Positions 47,188 through 61,051 are shown, numbered from the stretch's first letter. The stretch: 64,000 bases of DNA from Sequoia sempervirens (GCA_007258455.2 VDFB02344200.1:35440-99439), one strand, 5' to 3'. A program made the numbers and translations. Notes: generated by a model from the letters alone, not told the origin.

Positions 47188-48257
47188 TGATTACAACACC
47201 ATGTTGGTATGAAAATAGTCCTGTGAGATGACCTTATGATCTTTCAAAAGTCAAGAGACAATATTATTATGTGTTCCTTTTGCTACTCTTGGATGCTATT
47301 GACTATCTATAGGTTTCTTGATAGTGATATTATGTGGTCAGGAATTGAAAATAAAGACAGTGTTTGTAATAGTACAACACAAGCAATACTAGTATCTTTC
47401 ATGTTTTCATGTTTTACACAGTGCCTTTCATGTCTTGTGATAGTCTCCCTTTCTTGTTAACACAACGATTCAGTTTGTAGAGGTTTTAATGTGTTTGCAC
47501 AATAGTGTTGGTTGAGGTAGAAGTTTGACTGTGTATGAAAGTTGTAGTGTTAGATATATGCATCTAGTGCTGCTGACAAGACATTATTATCTGTTGACAG
47601 GGGAACAAGCTATGTGTAATGTTATCAGAGTGTTTTATGTATATTATTAGATATATGAGCAATGAGATTTGGAGTTAACTATGTTTGGAATTCATCAAGA
47701 ATTGGTTTTGCTTTAGTGGCTATCAAGAGGAGTTGAGCTCATGCTTCTTATCATGTTTCATAGTTGAGGTATGAAAAATGCAGATATGAGTACAATGATC
47801 CTATTGGTCTTGTGAAATCTCTTGTGACAAGTTGCAGTGATTTGGTGTTTGGTAATAATCTTCATATACATCTACACATATGTGAGTACATTCATAGTTT
47901 TTCATGATTCCATTTGATTTGACAAAGTCTAGGTTAGTGATTTTTGGCTTAGTTGGTGGTATTCTTTCTACTCAAATGAAGTATTTCTATTATAGTTAGG
48001 GGGAGCTTGCTTGAATAGGACAATAGTCATTATGACAGTTTTTGGACTTTGTGACAACAAAATAGCCTATAATACTTGTAATTTCCATCTTCAATTGTGA
48101 TTATTTATGCAGAGGACAATGACAGTTAAAGGTTAAGCAACATAATAGTCATATAAGTGCAACATTTATACTCCTAGTTATGAATAGCTTGTATCAGTTT
48201 GTGCACTCTTCAAACATATTTTACAATTTGCAACATTTATCTTCATTCAATATTTAG
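47188..48257 (+). other. Element B internal after the gypsy insertion
   Basis: Non-coding, with a GGGGGAG tract at 47999-48005. The last bases before the SerRS segment, ttcattcaatatttag, look like a plant intron 3' end, so a piece of intron may have been captured too. Confidence 0.65.
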
Positions 48258-48861
48258 GATGAGCCTAAATTGGAAAATCATGTTGATCTTGTTCAACTTC
48301 TTGATATTGCAGACTTAAAGAAAGGTGGTGATATAGAAGGCGGGAAAGGATACTATTTAAAAGGTGATGGTTTACTTCTTAATCAAGCATTGATAAATTT
48401 TGGCCTTGCATTTTTGAGGAAGCATGGATATTCACTGTTGTAGACACCTTTCTTTATGAGGAAGGAAATCATGGCAGAATGTGCTCAACTAGCACAATTT
48501 GATGAAGGGATGTACAAGGTAACTAGTGTGATGATAAATATCTCATTGCAACATCTGAGTAGCCATTGTGATCTTATCATTGGGGTGACTGGGTTCACCC
48601 TACAACACTACCCATAAGGTATGCAAGATATTCTTCCTGTTTAAGAAAGAAGCATGTTCTCATGGAAAAGATACATTGGGAATTTTTAGAGTGCACTAGT
48701 TTGAAAACATAGAATTTTTTTGCATAACTAGCCCAAATGGAAATGACTCTTGAGACATGCATGAGGGGATGCTTAAAAATTCTGAAGAATTCTACAAGGA
48801 GCTCAATATTCCATATCGAATTGTGTTAATTGTTTCGGGTGCCTTAAATGATGCTGCTGCC
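48258..48861 (+). pseudogene. Captured seryl-tRNA synthetase fragment
   Basis: The translation follows plant cytosolic SerRS catalytic domain through several frames: EPKLENHVDLVQLL, GGKGYYLKGDGLLLNQALIN, GLAFLRKHGY, then [19 protein letters not shown] (class II motif 1 region). It continues with [36 protein letters not shown] (motif 2 region), FCITSPNGNDS, LKNSEEFYKELNIPY and IVSGALNDAAA. Motif 3 and the N-terminal tRNA-binding coiled coil are absent. At least three stops and two small deletions (one of four bases near 48520) show it is dead. It lies in sense orientation inside element B, between gag and the 3' LTR. No intron interrupts the 600 bases, so capture from spliced RNA is plausible. 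Confidence 0.92.
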
Positions 48862-49502
48862 TTCTTAAGTGTGAGTGATAGTTGACAAAAAAGTTGTTTT
48901 GGTTTCACAAACACATACTGGTGTGACCTTGCTTGTACTTTGTTGGATGACAATGACCTTATTTTTGATTAATGACAGTGGTTTGATATGAGTTTCTCTC
49001 TCATTTTACATTTGAATTTGGTACTTGATGGCCTTTCATGATGATGTTCAAGTTCAAAAGTATAATGTTGTAGATGTTGATTAGAAGCCAAGGTTTGTAT
49101 GCTAAGTGAAAGTAGACCACAATATTAGATGTTTGATCTTATCTCAGTCATGGATAATGGATGTTTGGGTTCTTGTCTAGTGATCACAGTATGTTAGAAA
49201 CAATGACATTTACATTTTCATGCTATGGCAGTTCTATGATTTCTTATGCGGTGCTCTACTTTTAGGTTTCTTTTTTCAGATCTGACAGTGCTTGTTTCCA
49301 CTGTGATAGCAGTTTGAAATTCTTGGATAGGTATTTGTTGGTTTACCACCAATTTGACCTTTGGCATTGTTGTTAAAAGGGGGAGAATAGCATTTGATAC
49401 ATGGTTCATGATATTCAAATTTTGATGCACGGGTTCATGGTGCTATTCTTTCTTTGACAGGGTGCTTCTACAGGTGCTATTCTTTTAGGTTCTTTGGTAG
49501 GT
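48862..49502 (+). other. Element B internal 3' tail
   Basis: Non-coding, collinear with 24511-25150 in the left arm. It contains a GGGGGAG tract at 49380-49386 that sits in a phrase (tttggcattgttgttaaaaggggg) resembling the standard copia polypurine tract. Confidence 0.8.
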
Positions 49503-49567
49503 TTGACATCAATTCCAAAGGGGGAGTTTGTTGACCCCTTTGACACTAGTTTTGGCATTAATGTCAA
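49503..49567 (+). promoter_or_regulatory. Polypurine tract hairpin, element B
   Basis: TTGACATCAATTCCAAA (49503-49519) pairs with 49551-49567 with two mismatches. The loop carries GGGGGAG (49520-49526) and the LTR start (49529). Confidence 0.75.
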
Positions 49568-51395
49568 GTGTTTACCTTGGAATACACATAAGTGGCATAT
49601 ATTGAGATGCTCTCATTACTTTGGCACTTTAATGAAGGATATGAGACAACTTGGTTTGGTTGACTTTGTATGAGCATTGATAATTCATTGAGGCATAAAT
49701 AATTTATGTGCTTATAGTTCTTTGGACACATTGATACATGGTGTCTAACATCTATAGTTATTTTTGATGTTGAGGTAACATTTATTCAGGGGCTTTGGGA
49801 CATCATTGCTACATGAGACTTGTCTTAATCTTTGATACATTTGAAGACATAATGCATATTTGTGAAAAGGGAACTTTATCATGGTTTCATTGACTATTGC
49901 TAAGGAAGATTAAAAGGTTTCACTACATTGGCCAAAGAAATGATTATAGTGAACTTGGTTGATTGGCATATTATAGCTTTAACCGACATATAGTTTTTGT
50001 GCATTGGTGATTATGAGACATAAAGGTTGAAGTATTTGATTACTCTCATGTAAATAAAATGTAATTGGCATAATGATTAGTGGTTGTGAGAGTTTCATTG
50101 GAAAAGGTATATCGACATAGTTGTGCCCTAAATGTCATCATTTTTGCAAATAAAAGGCATCATTTGTTCACAACCGACTTAGGGATTGGAAGAAGTTTGG
50201 AGGACAAAAAACTGACCAAGATTTCTTTGTCTGTGGTGGCCATGGAAAATTTGAAGATACAATGGTTTGTGTAGTTGAAATCTGTTAGTTTTTTTCAGTT
50301 ATGCATTCAGTTCTAAATCAAGGTATGGCATTATTGAATTGTGGTGGGTTCTTCATTGCTATATATTTCAGATGTTTGATCATGACTTATGGTTAGAGAG
50401 TGCACTGAAAATTTTGAGAAAGTAAGAATCAGTGTTCAATTGTTTTATGCTCATTATGCTTTGAATGTAGAGGTTTCTCTTGAAACCTTAGTTTCATGAA
50501 AATGGGCATTTTAAAATGCTGTTACATTGTGAGTTGGAGATTTAGATTGCTAGAATCTTTTTGCTTCAGATGTTATGATTAATTTGTTCTATAAAGAGAG
50601 GTTTCTTTCAAAACCTTATACTGCAGTTGGTTGGTTATCATGCTGATATCACATAGCCATGTTATATGAATTGTGTTTATTGTTATAATCATGCTGAAGC
50701 ATTTGATGAAGAAGTTTGTGATGAGCAGTAAGAAGGCACTTTAAGTACAGATTGTAATTGTTTATACGTTCAAATTCTTGAGTCTCAAATGAACATGAGA
50801 TAATCAAGAAATGCTTTATAGTGAAACAACAAAACCCTCTATCTTTTATTGTTTCAAGATTTAGAGAATGTTGTAAGGTCATGTCAGTGAGAAAAAAATT
50901 GACCTTTTGCCAGTGAGGTTGTATCTTTCCAGTGAGGTAGTTATTACCATGAAATTCAGTGAGGCTACTATGAATGATAGTGAGGCAGTTGTTTTTTCCA
51001 ATGAGGCAATTGTGTAGCTAGTGAGGCTTTTCTAGTGAGGCATTTTATGTAGCCAGTGAGGCTTTTCCAGCGAGGCATAAAAAGTAGCCAGTGAGGCTCT
51101 ATAATCACTAGGAATTTAATAAGCTAGTGAGGCATTTTCCTAAGTGGTATTTTATTCCTATGAGGGTTTTCCACTCATGAAAATATTGTGTTATGGTTCT
51201 TTTGTGTTATGCATCTTTTGAGTTCTTCATGTGGTTTAAAGATTTGATATTGGTTGTCACATTTGAGCACATTCTTGAAACTGAACTTTTCATGATTATA
51301 AAGAAATTTTGTGCTTTGAAAAAATTTTGAAATTGCAATTGTTTATTGAAACACTGATTCACCGCCCCCCTCTCAGTGTTTCCTTTACTCCAACA
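49529..51395 (+). mobile_element. Family-B 3' LTR
   Basis: 1867-base LTR with a TATAAAG box at 50590-50596 and the minisatellite at about 50884-51136. It is followed by the ATCTC target duplication (51396-51400). It appears identical to the left-arm LTR at 22618-24484. Confidence 0.93.
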
Positions 51396-53663
51396 ATCTC
51401 AGATAAATATCATTGCACAATAACTGTAAACTGTCAACAAGGTGAGCAAAGTCAACATTAGCATGGAATGTTGTTATAAAAAGAAATCAATCCTAACATT
51501 GCATCAAACATATCAATATGAGCACCGATCATCTAATCTCTAAGAAACTGTCCTCCTTGAAGCATGAAAAAACTCTACTATGTCTTGCTAAGAAACACAA
51601 TAAGAAATGGATACAATTGCACATGAAGAAGAATGAGGTAGTCAAGAAAAAAGCAACAACAAAAACTATTGTTAAAGAACATGTTATTACTGATACCTCT
51701 CTTCCCAAAAGTGGATGTTTATTGTTCACAATACAAATGTTGTCACAATGATCAAACACACTGTCTAACCAAGCAAGATAGTTAAATATTGTGAAAGTTG
51801 TGAGTCACTATTTAAACTTGGATAAAAAATGTTCTCCTTGCACTGAAAACTTATATTTACACTCTTCTAACCTTGAGAGTCAACATGAAAATGCTTATTA
51901 TAGTTAATAGATCATGATCCAAGAAGAATCACATGAACACAACCTATTCACATCACTGTCATAACTCTAGTTAATGCATGCATATCATTGTCTTGAACAT
52001 TATAGTATGAATATTAAAAACATGACAGTTACATTACACCAAGTTGTAAGACCAAATGTTCAAAGATGATAGTTCACTGTTCCCAAACTCAAAAACATTG
52101 TGCATAAGCTAATTTCAACCTCACTGTCATTGTAGCAGCAAGGATGACTGGATGGACTACCACTCAAACTGATACTCATCATATGAAACACTTGAATTGT
52201 CTCAAGGAATATTAGCACATGTAGTTACAAGCACATGAACAACGAATACTGTCACTACATAGAGTGAACATAAACACCACTGAGATCTTTAGAATGTGTA
52301 GTGGATTATTCAATGAATATCATGGTAAACTCTAACTGAAATCACAAATATGCAAATCATTGACAAAAACCATATTACAAATGTGCTAAAGCATATACTT
52401 GAAAAACCACTTTTACCTTTGACATCTTGTATATCTATCATTTGCATCTGAACTTACCTTGCCTTGGCATTATAAAAATTTACTTTGTTGTACCATGTCT
52501 CACAAGTTCATGGTGAACATCAAGACCAAATCATGTGTATTAGAGCATCAATACCAAAACATCAATTCCAAGGTGAAAAACTCCTAGCATATATTGACAA
52601 CAATCAGGACATTAAATCACTATCACAACATCAAAACATATCCAAAAATAAACCATAGCACATTGTTCATAGCCAAGGTTTTATGGTATGTATAAAGACC
52701 TTTTAAACTTGTCACTTGCTTGAATGGGAAAGAAACCTGTACCATTAAGAAACACTATACCAGGCTTTTTACTATTCTATCAACTCATCAAGCTATAAAG
52801 CTAGTACCAAGCCAAGCACCAATTCACAGTCATAAATGACTGTCCACAAAAGGAATACCCAACATCAAGGGTATTATAACTAGATATACCACACTTCTAT
52901 GTAAAGAAAGGTACATCCCATGAATACAAAACCATAAATACATCACATAACATTGTTCTCCAAAACTCTCCAAGTGTACTATGTTTCAAGACAACTGTCA
53001 ACAAAAACATATATTTCCTTTGCACCGTATATGTCAAAGTTTCACACCATTTTACTTTATCTCATCAAGGAATGTACAGTCAATCTCTATCAACTACCTT
53101 CAAGAGCTGCCTTGCATCAAGAATACTCATACCTATCCAATGGAGCAAAGAGAGACGAGTCTAAGTTGAATGATTTTTCCATGTTGTTCGTGCTTACCAT
53201 CTTGACACTTGCTTTGTGACTGAAATCACTTCACAAGAATGAAAACCAACTACAAATAGTAATCCTTATATTTGAAACCAAATATCAAATCTATCCCTCA
53301 AGCCTTTAAGACTTGTGATTCCTACTCTCTTTGACTGATCTACCCTTTTCTCCTTTGTAACATATCAAAATAAGAAACCATAAAGGACCTTTGTTGCATT
53401 AAGGAAAAACATCAATAATATTCTAGAAGCAATTCATTTACATTACAATCACCTAGTAACAAAGAAACAAATACCTTTGCACAACCACTAACACTGTCAT
53501 GAAGAAGTATGAGCTTTATATTCATTTCAAAGATCAAACAAAGACTATCACCAACTTTTGAACCAAAAAACACCAATTTACTGCAAAGACACAACCTCTT
53601 TATTGTTATCTAAGGGATTTGAATAATACCTCTAAAAGCATCTCCCCTCAACTCAAAATCCTT
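51396..53663 (-). other. Family-A internal, middle part, right arm
   Basis: Resumes the minus-strand family-A internal after element B. Collinear with 20353-22617. No differences were seen from the B insertion out to about 52699; beyond that differences appear at about 3%. No coding domain recognised. Confidence 0.78.
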
Positions 53664-54630
53664 TTATGCACTTACAGATGTCACTTGTGCAGTATGCACA
53701 AGCTTATATTCATCCTTCTCCTGGTTTTAATTTCTTCTCCAAACCTTCTAAAAGCTTGTCTTCTTGGGATGCTTCCTTCTCCAAACTTTGTTCTTTGGTT
53801 TCTCAAACCTAGTTCTACAGTGCTTTGCAACATGACCATGGTTATGAAATTTATAACATGTTACATTCATATTCTTAGAGAATGCATATTGACTCCTTTT
53901 AGACCTTATTCTACAATAGCTTGCTTTATGCCCATAACCATTACATAAATAACAATAACCACGAAATCTATAACTGTATCTCACTTATTGATCTTGCCAA
54001 TTAGGTGGAGATCCTGTGAACTAGTTGGATCTACTTCTTCTTCCTCTATTGATATACTTGAACTGTCTACTATTTCTTTTCTAACAATTTTCTAACATTC
54101 TCAAGATCTTTCCTTAGAGAGACTATTTCTCCTTCAAGCTTTTGGCATTCAACTATTTTGACTTCCAAATCAAACCTATTCATATCTGCTATCCCCTTGT
54201 TTTCTTCAATCCCTAATTTCATATTCACAATCAACTTATCTTTTACAGTGTGTTCCTTTAACGAAGAATTTTCCTCTAGTTGTGTTCTTAGAGACAACAC
54301 TTCAGCCTCTATCTTTTGACAATCTTCTACTTTGGTTTGCAGCTTCATGCAAGTTGTTTCTTCAACTCTTCTAGACTCTACCAATTGCAACTTTAGACCC
54401 CAATTATCCTTTATGATTTTCTCAATCTCATTAAGGGCACAAATAAGTTCACCTTCAAAATCAATTTCACAATCATTTTCAACATACTCTTGTTCAAAAT
54501 CACTCACTAAGTGATCTCCTTTCTCAACACTCTTCTCTACAAAATCATCTTTTGTACTAAGTTTAATTGGTACTTGTTCAACATTCTGCTGGGTATTTCT
54601 TCTTTCTTTGTTTCTTTTACTTTTTTCCAT
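53664..54630 (-). pseudogene. gag: gag-like frame, copy A2'
   Basis: Best preserved N-terminal half in the window. The ATG at 54630 opens 186 codons to 54070 without a stop, covering the MEKSKRN start, the acidic ENDCEIDFEGEL segment and a long Glu/Lys/Leu coiled coil ending LLEKK. The C-terminal nucleocapsid part is in a shifted frame (53748-53984) because of the same internal deletion as at 19386-20352. Its first knuckle is intact; the second has Phe for its second Cys. Confidence 0.82.
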
Positions 54631-54686
54631 AACGAGTACTCCCTACCAGGAACCCTTAAGTTGGTTAAACTTTGTGCAAGGTTCTG

Positions 54687-54698
54687 ACTCTGATACCA
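54687..54698 (-). other. Primer-binding site, copy A2'
   Basis: Reverse complement of TGGTATCAGAGT, two bases from the LTR start at 54701, shared with the left-arm copy at 19318. Confidence 0.85.
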
Positions 54699-54700
54699 CT

Positions 54701-56649
54701 TGTTGGAGTACAAGAAACATTGAGAGGGGGGTGAATTAGTGTTTCAATAACCAATTTCAATTCAATAGTTTTTTAAAACACATATTCTCTTTGTCATCAT
54801 TGAATTTTCAATTTCAAGAGTGTAACCAAATGTGATAGCCAATAGGAGATCTCTAAACAACATGAAAACTCAAATGCTACAAAGTAGATAAAGAAAGAAA
54901 CAAGACAAAATTGCATAAAACATAATTATCACGTGGACCACAAAAGAATCATAACACAATATTTTTCATGAGTGAAAAACCCTCATAGGGATAAAAAACC
55001 ACTTGTGAAAATGCCTCACTGGCTTAATAAAATCCCACTGATTACAAAGCCTCAATGGCTACACAAAATGCTTCACTGGAAAACACAACTACCTCACTGG
55101 CTACACATAATGCCTCACTAGAAAAAATGTCATCTTTGTCTCACTGACCTGACCTTTCAACATTTTGTAAATTTTGAAGGAGTGAAAGATAGAGGGTTTC
55201 TCCGTTTCACTGCAATGCATTACAACTCTCAGAACTAATACATTTCATTTCCTAAAGGTTCATTAAGACTAGAACCTATAAAACATAAAACATATCAATT
55301 TTTCTTTCACTGTTTTTGAATACAACTTTTACGTAACATATTTTAGTATTCTGCTCAATAATAATGACTCTTATCAGAGTATGATATCACTGTGTAATCC
55401 ATCAAACCCTACATAGTGAATGACACTAATTTTATAACATTCAAAAAATGTCATCTTTCATCATCAGAAAAACTATGTATTTAATTGCCTTCACAAACTT
55501 CCAACATAACCATCCATACCTATTTTCAAATATCACCATGGAGTAGCATTTCCAACCACTTAAACTATTGTTGATAAAATAAAAATTGTACATTTTAAAC
55601 ATATGTAACACACAATTGTATATGGTCGATATTGTGTCTAAACCAGGGTATGAAAACTACACAAAATACCCCACACCAATGCAATCAATAAACCTTAGTT
55701 ACACTTTACAAACAACAATGTATTTGTGACAAAATCATGCCCTAGACAACACCAAATGAAACACAATACTTTCATGGCATGCCCTAGTAATGGGTAATGT
55801 ATAAACCAAAATGATAGACATATGTGTGACTGAAAGAACATACACAATTCGACATTGTACCACAATAGACACATAGGAGATTCAAAGATCAAGCTCTTGT
55901 TAACTTGTATGTATATGGAAACACATTAGGAATAACAATAAAGACTTTCAAAACCAGATAGTCAAGAGTATAAGTCGACCAACAAAAAAACCAGCCAATT
56001 TCAAATGCAACAACTATATACACTAAGGTCCTTTGTAAACACAACAAGTTCCCAACCTTTGACTTTGAAACAAGAAGATTTTCCAGATTATGCAAAAAAA
56101 AATGCAAATACCAGACTAGGGTTTCAACAAAATATGCTACCATGTTTTTGAACAAGAAAAGATGAAGTCCATTGCACCTTGTGGATGCCAGTAAGCCACT
56201 AAAACTGTTTCCATCACATTCCAGTCGCCAAACCACCATTTTTCATGTTCCCTTTAAGCCCTAAGTCAGCCAACATAGTTGCCTTGAGTTTTACCAAATG
56301 ATTAACTATTTAGGGAAAAATGATATCGAAGTATATCCACTATATCTATTTACTTTACAAAATAAAAGCCACACATCATTGTGTTAGTTTTCTACATCAT
56401 AGCTTTGTTTATTTTGCATGAATGTAATCAGACATTATAATGACTAATTCCTTGTGTTGATCTAAGGCTCAAGTGTACCAGGTGCTAAGTAAAGAACAAG
56501 ACCATAAAAACTTTGTGAAAATAATGCCAACCATATGTCATCAAATACCAACTAAGGAATAATAACATCTCATGCCTTTCAAATGTATCAAGGTAAAAAC
56601 CCAACTTGACATCAATGCCAAAAACCAAGCAATGTCAAGGGGGTCAACA
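54701..56649 (-). mobile_element. Family-A LTR, copy A2'
   Basis: 1.95-kb minus-strand LTR, partner of 17313-19315 and about 54 bases shorter. Part of the difference lies in the minisatellite (about 55011-55152), which has fewer units. The LTR frame is open over 55889-56239. Confidence 0.92.
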
Positions 56650-56675
56650 AACTCCCCCTTTGGCATTGATGTCAA
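56606..56675 (-). promoter_or_regulatory. Polypurine tract hairpin, copy A2'
   Basis: Perfect 17-bp inverted repeat (56606-56622 with 56659-56675) around the complement of GGGGGAG at 56652-56658. Confidence 0.85.
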
Positions 56676-56827
56676 ACCTTGTCACTTCCAAAAAGAATAT
56701 CACTTGTATAAGCATCAAAAACTTCCAAATTCTTGAATGTAATAAGCATGAAATAACAATATCATCAAGATCCTCTTGTTGTCAAAGATAAACTGGACCA
56801 ACAATATGTCAATAGTAACCACTACGA

Positions 56828-56860
<33 letters not shown>

Positions 56861-59800
56861 CATGTATAACCTACAATGTATAACCCACTGTCCATATGTC
56901 AATAACCAAAGCCAAAATGACCATCCAAATGCACTGAAGTGCAAATTGAATATAAACTGAATGTAATACCATATGATGAATTTAAACTAAATGTGATAAC
57001 CAACTAACCAAACTGAATGTGATAACCAAACTAAATTAATCTCCCCCTTTTGAAAACAATGCCAAAGGTCAAAGGGTTACAAAAGCAACAAATAGCCACT
57101 ATAGAAGATAGAGAAAATGTGAAAGTATAATATTACTAGTAGTGTATCCTGTAAAGAAGAGCCAAGCATCAAGAACCTAATTGACCAAACCATATAAGCT
57201 ATTGTCACAGTGAAAAATAAATATTGTTAGAGCAGAATATAGAATCCATAAATAAATCACTGTAATAATGATTGCCATAGTGCAAAAAACTGTCAAACCA
57301 TATATGCTAACCATGAATATCACTGCCATATCAAAAAATGATGGAATATTCACTATATATCCATGATGCAGAAACATGAGAATAACAACATCAATGCAAC
57401 ACATATACACTGTGAAATAAAACTAGCTGAAGATGGAAATGTAATAGCAACATAATGAACCACTAGGGCTAAATAATGATCTATGAAACTCCCCCTGAAA
57501 CCATGAGTAACATCAAATCAATATCCCTACAAACTCCCAGCCATTTACTATCCTTTCAAGCATCATGGCTTTGTGTATTTGTGAAGCATCATTGGATTTT
57601 TCAAGCAACATACACACTATCAAGGCATCAAGCCTATCATCACATCTCAGATAAATATCATTGTGCAATGACTGTAAGCTATCAACAAGGTGAAATCAAC
57701 ATTAGCATGGAAAGTTGTTATAAAAAATAAATCAATTCTAACATTGCATCAAACATATCAATATGAGCACTGATCATCTGATCTCTAAGTCACTTTCCTC
57801 CTTGAAGCATGAAACAACTCTACTATGTCATTGCCAAAGAAACACAATAAGAAATGGCTAGAATGCACATGAAGAAGAATGAGGTAGTTAATAAAAAATA
57901 GCAGCAAACACTGCTGTCAAAGAACATGTTATTACTAATACCTCTCTTCCCAAAAGTAGATGTTTATTGTTCACAATACTAATGTTGTCACAATGATCAA
58001 ACATGATTGTCCAACCAAGCAAGATACTTAAATATTGTGAAAGTTGTAAGTCACTATTTAAACTTGGACAAAAACTATTCTCTTTACACTGACAACTTAT
58101 CTTTAAACTCTTCTAACCTTGAGAGTCAACTTGACAATGCTTATTACTATTATTAGATCATGATCCAAGAAGAATCGCATGCACACAACCTATTCACATC
58201 ACTTCCATAATTCTAGTTAATGCATGCATATAACTGTCTTGAATAGTATAGTATGAATATTAAAAACATGACAGTTACATTACACCAAGTTGAAAGACCA
58301 AATGTTGAAAGATGATAGTTCACTGTTTCCAAACTCAAAAACACTGTGCATAAGCTAATTTCAACCTCACTATCACTGTAGTAGCAAGGATGACTGGATG
58401 GAATGCCACTCAAACTGATACACACCATATAAAACACTTGAATTGTCTCAAGGAATATTGGCACATGTAGTCCCAAGCACATGAACGACGAATATTGTCA
58501 CTACATAGAGTGAACATAAACACCACTGAGATCTTCAAAATGTGTAGTGGATTATCCAATGAATATCATGGAAAACTCTAACTAAACTCACAAATATGCA
58601 AATCATTGACAAAAACCATATTACAAATGTGCTAAAGCATATACTTGAAAAACCACTCTTAACTTTGACATCTTTTGCATCTATCATTTGCATTTGAACT
58701 TACCTTTTCTTGGCATTATAAAAAACTACTTTGTTGTACCTTGTCTCACAGGTTCATGGTGAACATCAAAACCAAATCATGTGTATTAGAGCATCAATAC
58801 CAAAGCATCAATTCAATTGACATCAATTCCAAGGCGAAAAACTCCTAGCATAAATTGGCAATAGTTAGGACATTAAATCACTGTCACAACATCAAAACAT
58901 ATCCAAAAATAAACCATAGCATATTGTTCATAGTCAAGGTTTTATGGTATGTATAAAGACCTTTTAAACTTGTCACTTTCTTGAACAGGAAAGAAAATTG
59001 TACCATTAAGAAACACTATACCAAGCTTTTTACTATTCTGTCAACTTATCAAGCTATAAAGCTAGTACCAAGCCAAGAACCAATTCACAGTCATAAATGA
59101 CTTTCTATAGAAGGAATACCCAACATCAAGGGTATTGTAACTAGATATACCATAGTACTATGTAAAGAAAGGTGCATCTCATGAATACAAAACCATAAAG
59201 ATATCACATAACATTTTTCTCCAAAACTCTCCAAGTGTACTATGTTTCAAGACAACTGTCAACCAAAAAACATATATTTCCTCTGCACTATATATTTCAA
59301 AGTTTCAAACCATTTGACTCTATCTCATCAAGGAATGTATAGTCAATCTCTATCAACTACCTTCAAGAGTTGCCTTGCATCAAGAATACTGATACCCATC
59401 CAATGGAGCCAAGAGAGAAGAGTCTAAGTTGAATAATTATTCCATGTTGTTCACTTACCATCTTGACACTTGCTCCGTGACTAAAATCACTTGAAAAGAA
59501 TGAAAACCAACTACAAATAGTAATCCTTATATTTGAAACCAAAGATCAGATCTGTCCCTCAAGCCTTTAAGACTTGTGATTCCTACTCTCTTTGAATGAT
59601 CTACCGTTTTCGCCTTTGTAACATATCAAAATAAGAAACCATAAAGGACCTTTGTTGCATTAAGGACAAACATCAATGATCTTTTAGAAGCAATTCATTT
59701 ACATTACAATAACCTAGTAACAAAGAAACAAATACCTTTGTACAACCACTAACACTGTCATGAAGAAGTATGAGCTTTATATTCACTTCAAAGATCAAAC

Positions 59801-59925
59801 AAGGACTATCACCAACTTTTGAACCAAATAACACCAATTTACTATAGAGACACAACCTCTTTATTGCTATTTAAGGGGTTTGAATAATACCTCTAAAAAC
59901 ATCTCCCCCTCAACTCAAGCTCCTT
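56676..59925 (-). other. Family-A internal non-coding region, right arm
   Basis: Counterpart of 14053-17286. CTCCCCC tracts at 57041, 57489 and 59903 match the GGGGGAG tracts of the left arm. A (TA)n run at 56830-56858 is expanded relative to the left arm. The T-rich hydrophobic frames at 57177-57410 and 58213-58482 are kept open in both arms. Confidence 0.75.
56830..56858. repeat. (TA)n microsatellite
   Basis: About 14 TA units. The left arm has only a short imperfect tatatctatatc at the matching place (near 17128), so it expanded after duplication. Confidence 0.9.
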
Positions 59926-61051
59926 TTATGCATTTATAGATGTCACTTGTGTAGTATGCACAAGCTTATACTCATCCTTCTCCTGGGTTTACTTTCTTCT
60001 CCAAACCTTCTAAATGCTTGTCTTCTTGGGATGTTTCCTTCTCCAAACTTCCTTCTCTATTTTCTCTAACCTAGTTCTATAGTGCTTTGCAACATGACCA
60101 TGGTTATGACATTTATAACATGTTACATTCATATTCTCAGAGAATTCATATTGAATCCTTTTAGACCTTCTTCTACAATAGCTTGCTTTATGCCCATAAC
60201 CATTACATAAATAACAATAACCATGAAATGAATAACTGTACCTCACTGATTGATCCTACCAAGTAGGTGGAGATCCTGTGAATTGGTTTGCTCTACTTCT
60301 TCTTATGTTGATGTCCTTGAACTGTCTACTATCAACAGTCTTAGGGGCAATAAAATGATAATTTAAATCTATCTTCATTCTTGCTATTTTTTTGACTCTA
60401 GAACTCTGTCCTTCTACAAAGCCCAAACCAATAACGTCCTTGTGATGTTTCTGCTTACTTAACATCTTATTCAATTTGTTGGTGCTCTCATCAATTTTTT
60501 GATTCTTTTCTAACATTCTCAAGATCTTTCCTTAGAGAGACTATTTCGCCTTCAAGATTTTGGAATTCAACTATTTTGACTTCCAAATTAGACCTTGTCA
60601 TATCTGCTATCCTCTTGTTTTCTTCAATCCCTAATTTCAGATTGGCAATCAACTCATCTTTTATAGTGTGTTCCTTTAACAGAGAATTTTCCTCTAGTTG
60701 TGTTCTTAGAGACAACACTTCAACCTTTATCTTTTGAAAATCTTATACTTTGGTTTGCAACTTCATGCAAGTTGTTTCTTCAACTTTTCTAGACTCTACC
60801 AGTTGCAAATTTAGATCCCAATTCTCTTTTTTGAGTTTCTCAATCTCATTAAGGGCATAAATAATTTCACCTTCAAAATCAATTTCACAATCATATTCAA
60901 TATACTCTTGTTCAGAGTCACTCACTAAGTGATCTCCTTCTTTGTCAACACTCTTCTCTACAAAATCATCTTTTGTATTAAGTTTAATTGGTACTTGTTC
61001 AACATTCTGTTGGTTATTTATTCTTTCTCTATTTCTTTTACTTTTTTCCAT
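59926..61051 (-). pseudogene. gag: gag-like frame, copy A1'
   Basis: ATG at 61051 opens 102 codons to a TAA at 60743. The coiled coil then continues at 60718-60491 and, after a frameshift, at 60522-60256. The nucleocapsid segment (60010-60246) has an intact first CCHC knuckle, while the second has Tyr for its last Cys, the same change as in copy A1 at 12913. Shared damage with A1 but not A2 supports descent of A1 and A1' from one copy. Confidence 0.82.
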
